A stretch of DNA of 35,924 nucleotides from a bacterium HR20 (GTDB lineage Bacteria > Bacteroidota > Ignavibacteria > Kapaibacteriales > NICIL-2), in the NCBI GenBank assembly GCA_002898675.1, contig BEHW01000005.1, positions 1 to 35,924 of the forward strand. The letters run 5' to 3'. Position 1 is the stretch's first letter; the number at the start of each line of letters is the position of its first letter. Under the pieces are notes generated by a model. It was given only the letters and a program-made list of their open reading frames with translations. It was not told where the DNA came from and made no database searches. Below are positions 14,087-23,052 of this stretch, piece after piece. Position numbers and translations under genes: made by a program.

Positions 14087-16516
14087 ATGCGCATTCTGAC
14101 CGCGTGCTTTATCAGTAGCATGCTCTGCCTTTCAACACTTAGCACCGCACAAACGCTCCTGGGAACCGTCCGCACACCCGAGGGCGATCCCGCAGCGGGA
14201 GCAGTCGTCACGATCGAACAGCTCCACAAACGCACACTCGTGCGCTCCGACGGGAGCTACCGCATACCGGATATTCCACCGGGTGCCTACACGCTCACCA
14301 TCGGCGGTATTGGGTACCAGCAGCGTCGCGTGCAGCTTCTGATCCCCCCTGGCCAAGCAACCATCGAACGGACTGATACTGTAGCAATCGAAGCACGCAC
14401 GATGAACGAAGTTGTCGTCTACGGTGCCTCTCGGCGGCTGGAGAAAATTACCGACGCACCCGCAGCAGTTTCGATCGTTCTCCCGCAAGACCTTGAGCGC
14501 GCAACGACCCATGGACAGCTCCCGAAGACGCTCGAACATTTCCAGGGTGTCGATGTGGTCCAGTCCGGTATGAACGACTTCAACGTCAACACGCGCGGCT
14601 TCAACACCTCGATCAACCGTCGCGTCCTTGTGCTCATTGACGGGCGCGATCCTTCGACGCCACTGCTGAACTTGCTCGAATGGAACTCACTCCAGCAGCA
14701 GATGAGCGACATTCGCTCCATCGAGGTCATCCGCGGACCAGGCTCGGCACTTTACGGCGCAAATGCCTATAACGGCGTCATTGCAATCACAACCTACGCC
14801 CCACGCGATGTGCTCGGCAGCTATGCAAGCGTTACCGGCGGCCAGTACAACACGCTCCGCGCCAGCATCCGCCACGCAGGCGCGATCGAGCGCTGGGCGT
14901 ACAAAATCACCGCAGCTGCATCGTTCCAGGATCAAGCGTGGGTACACTCGCGCGATACAACCGCTGGCGGCTGGCTAGAGTACCCCGGACTGGCACGCGA
15001 CGTCACCGGACAACTCGTCGGCGGACGGCGCATCACAAGCATTGACTCGCTTATCAACGCGCACCGGCGTGCGTACAACTACAGCCTCACAGCCCGAGCA
15101 GATTACGACCTTGGCAGCGACGAGCGCCTTACCGCCGATCTCGGTTACTCACGGTACGGCAACGAGTACTTCGTCAATCAAACCGGACGCATCCTCATTC
15201 CCAACGTGGAAAAACCCTACGCACGTGTTGCCTACAACAGCCCTCACTGGAACGTCCAAGGATACTGGACAAGACGGGTGACTCCAGAGCCGCAAATTGT
15301 GCTCAATGCTGCGGCAACCTCGGCGGAAAAATCCGACGTCGTCGTGCTCGATGCGCAGTGGAACGACACTTTCCTCGGCGATCGCTTGCGGCTGATCGTT
15401 GGAGCACAGCATAGCTACGAACACGTCCGAACGGCAGTGGCCGGTGCGCTGGCAATCATTGACCCAAGCGAGCTGCACAACAACTTCTCCGGTTTCTACG
15501 GCCAAGCCGAATATGCGCTCCTTTCCACGCTGCGGCTTGTCGGCGCGCTGCGGGTTGATCGCTCCACGTTTTTCGAAACGCAGCTCTCGCCGAAAGGTGG
15601 TATCGTCTGGGCACCGACCGCAGAGCACACCTTCCGACTGACGGTCAACCGTTCGTTTTTGCGGCCGAGCTACCCCGACCTCTACCGCCGCTCGCCCGCA
15701 GGTGCACCAATTCCCTTCGCACGCATTGACTCGCTCATTAGCGCTGAAACGGGTGTTCCGCGGCTCGGTGTCACCTCGCTGCCGCAGTGGAATCTCGGCA
15801 ATCCAACCGTTGGCGTCGAATCAGCAGTCTCCTACGAATTTGGTTATAAAGGCATCCTGGGACGCTCGCTCTACGTCACTCTCGATGCCTACATCAACCA
15901 ACGGCGAAACTTTATCAGCGTCCCGCTGGGCGGGCTTGCACCGAACGTCTATCGTCCAGTCCGCTACGGCAACCCACGCGCAGATTCAATCCTACGGGCG
16001 GAACTGAACAAGCTCAACCCAACCTACTTCGATCGGCTCGCCTACGACCGCGACGGCACACCCGCACTCATCATCACACCGACGAACATTGCCGAAGTCA
16101 TCGAACGGGGCCTCGAGCTGGGCATCAATTACTACCTGAGCAATCAGCTGACCGTCACCGCTAATGCTGCATGGCTGGGATTCAGCGTTGTCGAAAACAA
16201 CCTCACTGCTCAGAAAATCGTTCCGAACACCTCGCCACGCCGGTACAACATCGGGCTCTCCTACACCGAACCGCGCCGCTTCGATGCCAGCATCATGCTC
16301 CGCTATTCCGATGGGTTCCCGTGGGTGGCAGGGCTGTTCGAAGGATACGTGCCCGCTTATGCAGTCGTAAATCTCAACGCAGGCTACTACCTGAGCGACG
16401 ACCTCCGGCTTTCGCTCAACATCTTCAACCTCCTCGACCGCGCACACTACGAAATCTTCGGCGGCACAATTCTTCGCCGCTACGCAACAGCAGCGCTTTC
16501 CTACGAGCTGCGGTAG
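14087..16516 (+). CDS. TonB-dependent outer-membrane receptor
   Basis: 809 residues. Signal peptide 1-22 (MRILTACFISSMLCLSTLST). Residues about 23-105 form a CarboxypepD-regulatory-like domain (GTVRTPEGDPAAGAVVTIEQ, GSYRIPDIPPGAYTLTIGG), the N-terminal extension usual in Bacteroidota receptors. The plug domain follows, with NEVVVYGASRR, VLVLIDGRDPS and IEVIRGPGSALYGANAYNGV. The rest is a large barrel ending ATAALSYELR. Such receptors take up siderophores, cobalamin, sugars or other scarce ligands using TonB energy; the substrate cannot be read from the sequence. No SusD partner is adjacent, which argues against a SusCD glycan system. An in-frame TTG at 14063 exists, but ATG 14087 gives a clean signal peptide. 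It is probably cotranscribed with the TetR gene and ends in a strong hairpin. Confidence 0.9.
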   Translation: MRILTACFISSMLCLSTLSTAQTLLGTVRTPEGDPAAGAVVTIEQLHKRTLVRSDGSYRIPDIPPGAYTLTIGGIGYQQRRVQLLIPPGQATIERTDTVAIEARTMNEVVVYGASRRLEKITDAPAAVSIVLPQDLERATTHGQLPKTLEHFQGVDVVQSGMNDFNVNTRGFNTSINRRVLVLIDGRDPSTPLLNLLEWNSLQQQMSDIRSIEVIRGPGSALYGANAYNGVIAITTYAPRDVLGSYASVTGGQYNTLRASIRHAGAIERWAYKITAAASFQDQAWVHSRDTTAGGWLEYPGLARDVTGQLVGGRRITSIDSLINAHRRAYNYSLTARADYDLGSDERLTADLGYSRYGNEYFVNQTGRILIPNVEKPYARVAYNSPHWNVQGYWTRRVTPEPQIVLNAAATSAEKSDVVVLDAQWNDTFLGDRLRLIVGAQHSYEHVRTAVAGALAIIDPSELHNNFSGFYGQAEYALLSTLRLVGALRVDRSTFFETQLSPKGGIVWAPTAEHTFRLTVNRSFLRPSYPDLYRRSPAGAPIPFARIDSLISAETGVPRLGVTSLPQWNLGNPTVGVESAVSYEFGYKGILGRSLYVTLDAYINQRRNFISVPLGGLAPNVYRPVRYGNPRADSILRAELNKLNPTYFDRLAYDRDGTPALIITPTNIAEVIERGLELGINYYLSNQLTVTANAAWLGFSVVENNLTAQKIVPNTSPRRYNIGLSYTEPRRFDASIMLRYSDGFPWVAGLFEGYVPAYAVVNLNAGYYLSDDLRLSLNIFNLLDRAHYEIFGGTILRRYATAALSYELR

Positions 16517-16547
16517 AGCATCAAATCGCTTGGACCTGCGATCACGC

Positions 16548-16573
16548 GAAGGGCACAGCACGCTGTGCCCTTC
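16548..16573. terminator. Hairpin between convergent genes
   Basis: A perfect 12-bp inverted repeat (GAAGGGCACAGC / GCTGTGCCCTTC) separated by two bases; the apical pairs would open to make a practical loop. On the plus strand it is followed by TGTCTTTG, a modest T-rich tail. It lies 31 bp past the receptor stop and between two convergent genes, so it may work in both directions. Confidence 0.75.
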
Positions 16574-16614
16574 TGTCTTTGCGCCTTATCAACGGCTGCA
16601 CCACGTGATTGCTT

Positions 16615-17901
16615 CTACCACTGGACATCAATCCCCAGCGAGAGCAGCGACCATGAACCGAGATTGTAATCAAGGCAGAGCGTCACCGGTCCGATGCTCC
16701 GCGCCAGCCCGATCGTCCACTTGACATTGCGCACGGTCAGCGTCGCGATGCTCTCCTGCACGACGTCATCGCCGGGGTAGCCATTTTCAGGGTCGCGCAC
16801 GACGCTCCCATCGGGCAACACACGGAGTAACCCAAGCTGGATCTGCACTTGCTGCGGCAGCGTGTAGCGATACGATGACCGCGCGCGCAATTGCTCATAG
16901 CCAACCCCCGTGTACACATCCACGATCCCCTCGAACCGCCGGCTCATGTGGATGTTTGCCAGCAGGAATTCCCCACGGGCCTCGAGTTGTGCATTGGTCA
17001 CGCCGACGCTCTTTCGAAGCAGCGTGCCTTGGTAGCCAACTTGCACCGCAATATCGAACAGTGGATCTCGGAGATACTGCGAAATCGAATGTCGTAGCCC
17101 AATACCCCAGAACGAAAAGCGACCGATGTTCTGGTCAAACACGACCGGAGGAATGTAGCGCACAAGTAACTCTGTCCCTGCCAGCGCACCGATCTCCAGC
17201 TGCGGTACAGCAGCAACGATGGTGTGCATGTTCTGCCCGGGCGGGAGCGAGAGCGTCGAAGGAAGCTTCAAAATCAGACTATCCACCATTTGGCGTGTTG
17301 ACTGCGGGAGAAGGTTGTAGAGCGTGGCGAACTCTGGATCGGTCCGAACAAGCTGCTGGAGATACTCACGGTCGATCGTGATGTCGGTCGGATCATTACC
17401 AAAGACTGTCGGAGCAACCGCAGGAACGCGAACACGCCCGGAATCTGCCGCTTTGTGGAAGAGCCGCTTGACCAAATCCACCGCTAAGCCGATCGTATCC
17501 CGCAGGACGATGGTGCCATTTTCGTAGCCGATGTACTTGCCATACTCGACAGGCTGCGCAAGGGTCGGCAATGTCGGGCGGTAGGTCCGCTGGTCGTCGC
17601 GGACAAAACCGACCATCGTGTGGATGCCGAACCGAACGTACGGACGCTCGACGTGTGAAGGTATGGCTGCCTGCCGGAAGAAGCGCGCGTTGCTCGTTGC
17701 GTTGACTGTCGTTACAAGTGGCTCCATGAACGGAATGCTGTTGAGGTCGAACAGCTCTTTCGAAAGCTTCCGCGTAACGATGACTGCGTTGGTATCGTAG
17801 GCACGAGGGTAGTTTTGCGCTGCGAGCTCAAGTCCGCAGAGCACTGCGGACAGGAGAAATCGCCAAGTGTTCACACTCCAGCTCTCACGATGATTGGACA
17901 T
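16615..17901 (-). CDS. Putative outer-membrane protein (DUF6588-like)
   Basis: 428 residues. A secretion signal is visible near the N-terminus (FLLSAVLCGLELAAQ, cleavage after about residue 28). A region at about 90-215 has no recognised motif, and the C-terminal half is rich in beta-strand patterns (FSFWGIGLRHSISQYLRDPL, FDIAVQVGYQG, VDVYTGVGYEQLRA). The pattern WGIGLRHSISQY resembles the DUF6588 outer-membrane family of Bacteroidota, but the assignment is by eye only. A GTG at 17874 would give a shorter and neater signal peptide, so the start is uncertain. It is divergent from rfaE2 with about 95 bp between, and convergent with the TonB-dependent receptor. Confidence 0.7.
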   Translation of the reverse strand: MSNHRESWSVNTWRFLLSAVLCGLELAAQNYPRAYDTNAVIVTRKLSKELFDLNSIPFMEPLVTTVNATSNARFFRQAAIPSHVERPYVRFGIHTMVGFVRDDQRTYRPTLPTLAQPVEYGKYIGYENGTIVLRDTIGLAVDLVKRLFHKAADSGRVRVPAVAPTVFGNDPTDITIDREYLQQLVRTDPEFATLYNLLPQSTRQMVDSLILKLPSTLSLPPGQNMHTIVAAVPQLEIGALAGTELLVRYIPPVVFDQNIGRFSFWGIGLRHSISQYLRDPLFDIAVQVGYQGTLLRKSVGVTNAQLEARGEFLLANIHMSRRFEGIVDVYTGVGYEQLRARSSYRYTLPQQVQIQLGLLRVLPDGSVVRDPENGYPGDDVVQESIATLTVRNVKWTIGLARSIGPVTLCLDYNLGSWSLLSLGIDVQW

Positions 17902-17996
17902 TGCAGTGACGTTCGTTGGGGCGCAATCTACTGCATCGTTGCGCGATGCAGAAACGGCGCTGCTGGGACATCGTTTCACTGTATCGCTGGGCTGCG

Positions 17997-18464
17997 ATGA
18001 TCATTGCGCGCGATGAACTTCCCCGCTACGTTGCAGCACTCCGCGCCGAGGGAAAGCGAATTGTCTTCACCAACGGTTGCTTTGACATTCTCCACCGCGG
18101 ACATGTCGAGTATCTTTCGGCAGCACGCAAGCTTGGTGATGTGCTCATCGTCGGGCTCAATAGCGATGCGTCCGTCCGCAGACTCAAGGGGCCGGAGCGC
18201 CCCATCAACCCGCAGGACGATCGCGCTGCTGTGCTCGATGCACTGCGTGCAGTGGACGCTGTCACCATCTTCGACGAAGACACGCCCGCAGCGCTCATTG
18301 CACTGGTAGAGCCAGACGTCCTCGTCAAAGGCGGAGACTACACGGAAGCGACCGTCGTTGGCGCAGATCTGGTCCGTTCGAAGGGTGGGCGCGTGGTTAT
18401 TGTGCCGCTATTGGAAGGCCGTTCGACGAGTGCATTGATTGCACGCCTTCGTGGTTTGGGGTGA
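17997..18464 (+). CDS. rfaE2: D-glycero-beta-D-manno-heptose 1-phosphate adenylyltransferase
   Basis: 155 residues, the normal size of the stand-alone RfaE2/HldE C-terminal domain. It transfers AMP from ATP to heptose 1-phosphate, giving ADP-heptose for the LPS inner core. The nucleotidyltransferase signature is present: FTNGCFDILHRGHVEYL at 24-40, with the HxGH motif at His33-His36, then VGLNSDASVRRLKGPERPIN and the C-terminal EGRSTSALI. The separate RfaE2, instead of the fused HldE of enterics, is usual in Bacteroidota. The ATG at 17997 begins at the family's normal N-terminus. Its 3' end overlaps the convergent sensor-kinase gene by 68 bp. A GT9 heptosyltransferase-like gene lies 5 kb away. 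Confidence 0.93.
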   Translation: MIIARDELPRYVAALRAEGKRIVFTNGCFDILHRGHVEYLSAARKLGDVLIVGLNSDASVRRLKGPERPINPQDDRAAVLDALRAVDAVTIFDEDTPAALIALVEPDVLVKGGDYTEATVVGADLVRSKGGRVVIVPLLEGRSTSALIARLRGLG

Positions 18465-19671
18465 CAAGCTCCTGCCCATACGGCACGTGGAGGACAAAGC
18501 GTGTCCCTCGCGGGAAGCGGCGTTCATGCCAGAGCGCTCCCATCATGGTTTCCGCTGCAAGTTTGGCAAGCGGCAGCCCAAGCCCTAACCCACGCTGAAC
18601 GCCGAGCGCCGTATGCGCCTTCCCGCGCTTGAACCAGGAGTAGAGGTGTTGCTCTTCCTCCGGATCAATGCCAGGACCTTCATCGTCCACAGTAACAGTG
18701 ATCGAGGATGCATCAACGCTGCTGGAAATTGTCACCACCGACGTCGGCGGCGAGTATCCAAATGCATTGGCGATGATCGTCCGGAGTGCAACGCGGAAGT
18801 TCTCTGGCAGCATGATGGCATGGTCGGGCAACCCTTCCAGCTGGAGCTGCAATGTGTTTTGGCGGTTGTACTCGTTTGCGCAGTACTGCGCGACATCGCG
18901 AATAATCGCCTCTGGCGAGACAAGCTGCGGCTTTTCGTGGAGCAACGCAGTATGGAGCTCGATCATCATCGCGATCGAGTCGAGATGCTTTTGCATGATG
19001 GCTAAGCTCTCCGCGATACGCTGCTGGATTTGGCAGCAGAGTTCCTCCCGTTGTGCCGCACTGAGTTGGTGTGCATAGCGCAACATTTCGACGTTCGTCT
19101 GGATGACGGTCATCGGGGTGCGGAACTCATGGTTGATCAGTGCAATGAGCGCTGCGCTCATCTGCCCGAAGTTCTGTTGCCGACGCAATGCAGCGTGGAG
19201 CGCTTCGGTGCGCTGAGCCACCTGCGCTTCGAGCGAGCGCGTCAAATCCTCGAGCACAGCGCTTTTTTCCGCAAGCAGCCGTTGGAGCGAGTAGAGCGTC
19301 GCATGCGTCCGCACCCGCGCAATAAGCTCAGCGTTGTTAAACGGCTTGGTCACGTAGTCCACCCCACCAGCAGCAAAACCGCGCACCGTTGCGTCAGCGT
19401 CGTTGAGCGCTGTCAGGAAGATCACCGGAATTGCTGCAACGCGTGGATTCGCCTTGAGCTGCTGGCAGACCTCAAAGCCGCTGATTCCGGGCATCATCAC
19501 GTCGAGCAAAATCACATCCGGCTCGACGAGCGGAATACGCTCGAGCGCCTCGGCACCGCTTGTGGCAAAACTCACTACGAATCCCTCATCCCGCAGTGCG
19601 GTCGCAGCAACTTGGATGTTCTGCGGCACGTCGTCAACGATGAAGACTGTCGGGCGAATCGAAGCCATCAT
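18397..19671 (-). CDS. Response regulator-histidine kinase hybrid (REC-HisKA-HATPase)
   Basis: 424 residues, no signal peptide or membrane segment, so cytoplasmic. The N-terminal receiver domain (6-125) has the acidic pair at 13-14, phosphoacceptor Asp57 in VILLDVMMPG and Lys109 in VTKPF. A coiled linker (about 128-170) leads to HisKA with His181 in LINHEFRTPM. The ATPase domain shows an unusual N box (IIANAFGYSP), DDEGPGI and RGLGLGLPLAK. The C-terminal tail beyond about residue 400 overlaps rfaE2 on the other strand and has no family match visible. The start codon overlaps the stop of the larger sensor kinase (ATGA), so the two are coupled. The likely logic is a phosphorelay in which the membrane kinase signals to this receiver, which then controls a second kinase output; this is inference. 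Confidence 0.88.
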   Translation of the reverse strand: MMASIRPTVFIVDDVPQNIQVAATALRDEGFVVSFATSGAEALERIPLVEPDVILLDVMMPGISGFEVCQQLKANPRVAAIPVIFLTALNDADATVRGFAAGGVDYVTKPFNNAELIARVRTHATLYSLQRLLAEKSAVLEDLTRSLEAQVAQRTEALHAALRRQQNFGQMSAALIALINHEFRTPMTVIQTNVEMLRYAHQLSAAQREELCCQIQQRIAESLAIMQKHLDSIAMMIELHTALLHEKPQLVSPEAIIRDVAQYCANEYNRQNTLQLQLEGLPDHAIMLPENFRVALRTIIANAFGYSPPTSVVTISSSVDASSITVTVDDEGPGIDPEEEQHLYSWFKRGKAHTALGVQRGLGLGLPLAKLAAETMMGALWHERRFPRGTRFVLHVPYGQELVTPNHEGVQSMHSSNGLPIAAQ

Positions 19672-22600
19672 GGCAGAACCTTCGATGGTTGTTCTGTTCG
19701 AGGAGGTTGAGCAAATGCTGCAAAGCGCTCGAGCATCCTTCGCAGTTTAGGAATGTCGAACTGCTCATAGGCAGCGCGCACTTGCTCAAGATATCGGCGC
19801 ACGGCAGCATGACTTGATAGGGATTCTGCGTGCTCGAGCGCAGCGAGGAACCGTTCGATGTCCGCGCTGGAAAACCGCTCGAACGCCGCTTTCCACTCCT
19901 TCGCGGCGATTGATTCCAACTGCGTGCGGAGTTCGCCGCTGAGTTCTGGCAGCTGCTCGGTATCGTCCGCCTCCTCCTGCGGCTGTTTTGCATCGAGCTG
20001 GCGGTATGGCAGGATTTGGCATGCGACGTGGAGAAACATCTCAAGCGTCACTGGCTTGAGGAGGACGCAGTCGAAGAGTGCAGCCTGCTCCGGGTCTGCG
20101 ATCGGTGATGCGGTAACCGCAACCAGCGGCAAGCTGCGCCAACGGTCGCTGCTCCGGAGATTCCGCGCAAGATCAATGCCGCTGCGCACCGGCATTTGAA
20201 TGTCGGTAAACACTGCGCGTGGCTCCACTAAAGCGATAAGCCGTTCGGCATCGTCGGCTGATGCTGCTTCATGCACCACCGCCCCATGATGCTCCAGGTA
20301 CGAACGGAGCAGCGCCCGATTACTCTCGACGTCATCAACGACGACGACTTCTGCTCCATCGAAGCTCACCTGCGGCAGCGATGCCGAGGATCGCTCGGGA
20401 ATTCCCTCGATCGAGGCGACCTGCATCCGCGGCAAGGTTACGGTGAAGACCGAACCACTCCCAAGCGTACTGCGGACGGTAATCTCGCCACCCATAAGCT
20501 CGGTGAGCCGCTTGCAGATCGAAAGGCCAAGTCCGGTGCCGCCATACTTGCGGGTGCTTTGTCCCTCGACTTGCTGGAATGCCTCGAAGATTGCATCGAG
20601 CTGGTCAGCGGGTATGCCGATGCCGGTATCTTCCACCTCGAAGATCAATCGCCAGGTGCCGTCCTCGTTCGGAGAGCCGAAGACACGCAGTGTCACCCAC
20701 CCACGCTCGGTGAACTTGATCGCATTGCCAAGCAAGTTGAACAGGATTTGGCGCATGCGGACGGTATCGAGCTCGATTGCTGTCGGGAGTGTTCCGATCA
20801 GCTCCGTGCGTAGCTCGATGCCCTTCGAGCTTGCACGCTCAGCAAGGAACATGCGCACTTCCTCGATGAAGGTCCGCAATTCTGTAGGTTCGGGCGAAAG
20901 CCGCATCTTCCCTGCTTCGAGTTTCGAAAGATCGAGAATGTCGTTGATCAGTTGCAGCAGTGTTCGTCCTCCGCTCTGGATCGCGGTGATGTACTCGCGC
21001 AGGAGCGGATCGGTCACCGCTTTTTCCAGCAACGAGGCAAAGCCCAAGATCGCATTCATCTGCGTGCGAATTTCGTGGCTCATGTTCGCCAGGAACTCAC
21101 TCTTGACGCGGCTTGCCCGCAGGGCTTCTTCGCGGGTGCGGATGAGTTCCTGCTCCTGTTCGTACTGCTCGGTGATGTCTAGAACCGTTCCACGAAGGAG
21201 CACAACCTTTCCCTTGGAGAGCACTGGCTCGCCGTGGCACTTCAGCCACCGCACTTGGCCATCGCCTCGCACAATGCGATACTGCATCACATAGCCTTCC
21301 TTGGATGCAATCGCCGTTTCCAGAGTCTGGCGCCAGCGTTCCCTATCATCGGGATGAATATGTCGCTGGTATTGACGGAGATCGAGAGCTCCGAGCTGCG
21401 GAGGGACACCGAGAATATTCCAGAGTTCATTGGTTGCAGTCAGGAGCAAGCTCTCCGGCCCGATCTCCCAACTTGCCATGCACGCCATACGCTGGGACTC
21501 CTCGAGCAAGTGCTGGAGCTTCTGCTGCTGGCGTTGTTGCTCGACCAGGAGCGTTTCATCCACGACGATGCCGATGAGGCTTCGCCCCTCACCTGACGGG
21601 GAGTGCACAAGCGTCGCAATCGCACGAAAGTGCTTCCGCTCACCAGCTGGGGTAAAGAAATCGTAGGTAGTGACGAACTGCCCTTGCCCCCGGCGGATCA
21701 ACGTCTTGAGTTCCGAGAGCATCGCGCGCAGATGGGTGCGGTGGATTCCACGTTGCCACTGTCGGAGAAGTGCTTTCCCTTCAACGGTCGGCGGGATGCC
21801 ATGGAGCAAGAACATTGTCTCGTCCCAGACTGGCTGCAACGTGCGCAGTTCGATCTCCCAGACGCCGATTCCTGCACCGCGCGTCGCCAGTTGCATCCGC
21901 TGGTGAAGTCGCTCGCGTGCGGCACGCTCTTCCATGAGCGCCGTAATGTCGTCGGTGACCCAGAGCAGCTGTTCAACGTTACTTCCATCACGCGAGCGTT
22001 TGAAAATTGCCACGCGCGAGTAGTACCATCGCCAGCGCCCATCGTTGCTGTGCATGCGGTAGATGCAGGTCAGATTCCCACCATCGTGGAGGTTGGCGGC
22101 TTCCTGCATACACTGCTGAACACGCGCGTGGTCCGACGGATGCAGCCGCTGGCAGAACGTGTCGAAATCTTGTCGTGTGATTTCGATCGGGTTCCATCCG
22201 AGGACACGCGCGTTGCCTGCATAGACGAAGCGACGCTTTTGCACATCGAAAATCAGCACAGCTTCGGGAATCGTCCGCATGATGCGGTCGAGCGTGTGGA
22301 GGACGCGCCGAATTTTCCGCTCTTGCCGGACTTGCTCACTAATGTCGCGGATGGAAAGCAGAACGTAGCGCCGCCGCCCGAACGTTTCGAGCGTTGCAGC
22401 AAGCTCAGCCGGAAACGGGCGTGTTGTGCGATGGAGAAGGTGGAGGATCACGCGCACGGTCGTGCTATTGCCCACTGCGAGGAGTTGCCCAAGGAGATGC
22501 CCGACAGCGCGTCGCTCCTCAGGATGGACGAGCGCCCGCAGATGACAGAGCCGCAACTCCGCAGCATCGTAGCCGAGCACATCGCGGCAGCGGGTGTTCG

Positions 22601-22886
22601 CATCGAGAATTGTCCCCTGCTCGGTCAGGATAAGCAAGCAATCGGGACTTTGGGAAAGCAAGCGCTGGATAATTGCCGCCTGTTGGCTGGCGCGCGTGTA
22701 CTTCCGCCAGAGCGCAACAAGCCCCACTGTGATGAGGATGCTGAACACCGTCCCCAGCAGAGTACGGTGTTCCGCTGGCAGCAGTCCGATGGTGTAGAGA
22801 AGCTTGGTAACCCAAAGTAGAGCCACGATGCCTGCAATCGCGACACCGAGGCTGATGCGTTCACGCCTTGTTTCGGTCGAGATCAT
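19668..22886 (-). CDS. Membrane hybrid sensor kinase with four PAS domains
   Basis: 1072 residues. Two membrane helices (about 12-35 and 41-61) with a very short periplasmic turn are followed by four PAS/PAC domains (about 70-185, 195-320, 325-450, 460-580). HisKA follows with His604 in NMSHEIRTQM, then HATPase (ILFNLLGNAIKF, VEDTGIGIP, GGTGLGLSI) and a receiver at 845-960 with Asp895 and Lys944. The last about 100 residues (975-1072) form a helical tail common after receivers in such kinases, without a clear Hpt histidine. The H box has Gln609 where Pro is almost universal. The ATG at 22886 has a GGAAGGA site and matches the first helix; the longer upstream frame is not used. Signals are unknown. 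Confidence 0.9.
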   Translation of the reverse strand: MISTETRRERISLGVAIAGIVALLWVTKLLYTIGLLPAEHRTLLGTVFSILITVGLVALWRKYTRASQQAAIIQRLLSQSPDCLLILTEQGTILDANTRCRDVLGYDAAELRLCHLRALVHPEERRAVGHLLGQLLAVGNSTTVRVILHLLHRTTRPFPAELAATLETFGRRRYVLLSIRDISEQVRQERKIRRVLHTLDRIMRTIPEAVLIFDVQKRRFVYAGNARVLGWNPIEITRQDFDTFCQRLHPSDHARVQQCMQEAANLHDGGNLTCIYRMHSNDGRWRWYYSRVAIFKRSRDGSNVEQLLWVTDDITALMEERAARERLHQRMQLATRGAGIGVWEIELRTLQPVWDETMFLLHGIPPTVEGKALLRQWQRGIHRTHLRAMLSELKTLIRRGQGQFVTTYDFFTPAGERKHFRAIATLVHSPSGEGRSLIGIVVDETLLVEQQRQQQKLQHLLEESQRMACMASWEIGPESLLLTATNELWNILGVPPQLGALDLRQYQRHIHPDDRERWRQTLETAIASKEGYVMQYRIVRGDGQVRWLKCHGEPVLSKGKVVLLRGTVLDITEQYEQEQELIRTREEALRASRVKSEFLANMSHEIRTQMNAILGFASLLEKAVTDPLLREYITAIQSGGRTLLQLINDILDLSKLEAGKMRLSPEPTELRTFIEEVRMFLAERASSKGIELRTELIGTLPTAIELDTVRMRQILFNLLGNAIKFTERGWVTLRVFGSPNEDGTWRLIFEVEDTGIGIPADQLDAIFEAFQQVEGQSTRKYGGTGLGLSICKRLTELMGGEITVRSTLGSGSVFTVTLPRMQVASIEGIPERSSASLPQVSFDGAEVVVVDDVESNRALLRSYLEHHGAVVHEAASADDAERLIALVEPRAVFTDIQMPVRSGIDLARNLRSSDRWRSLPLVAVTASPIADPEQAALFDCVLLKPVTLEMFLHVACQILPYRQLDAKQPQEEADDTEQLPELSGELRTQLESIAAKEWKAAFERFSSADIERFLAALEHAESLSSHAAVRRYLEQVRAAYEQFDIPKLRRMLERFAAFAQPPRTEQPSKVLP

Positions 22887-23052
22887 GTCTTCCTTCCAAA
22901 TGACCGTTGCTGTGCGCAATGCCGCACACTCCAAAGCACTTATCGGCACAGCTGCGGCAGACTGAAGCCGCTCGTGCTTCCCACGATCTGGAACTTCCTT
23001 CCGAAATGTTTTGGCACGAATTCGAAGCAGTCCCTCGAGGAGGCAAGACACT

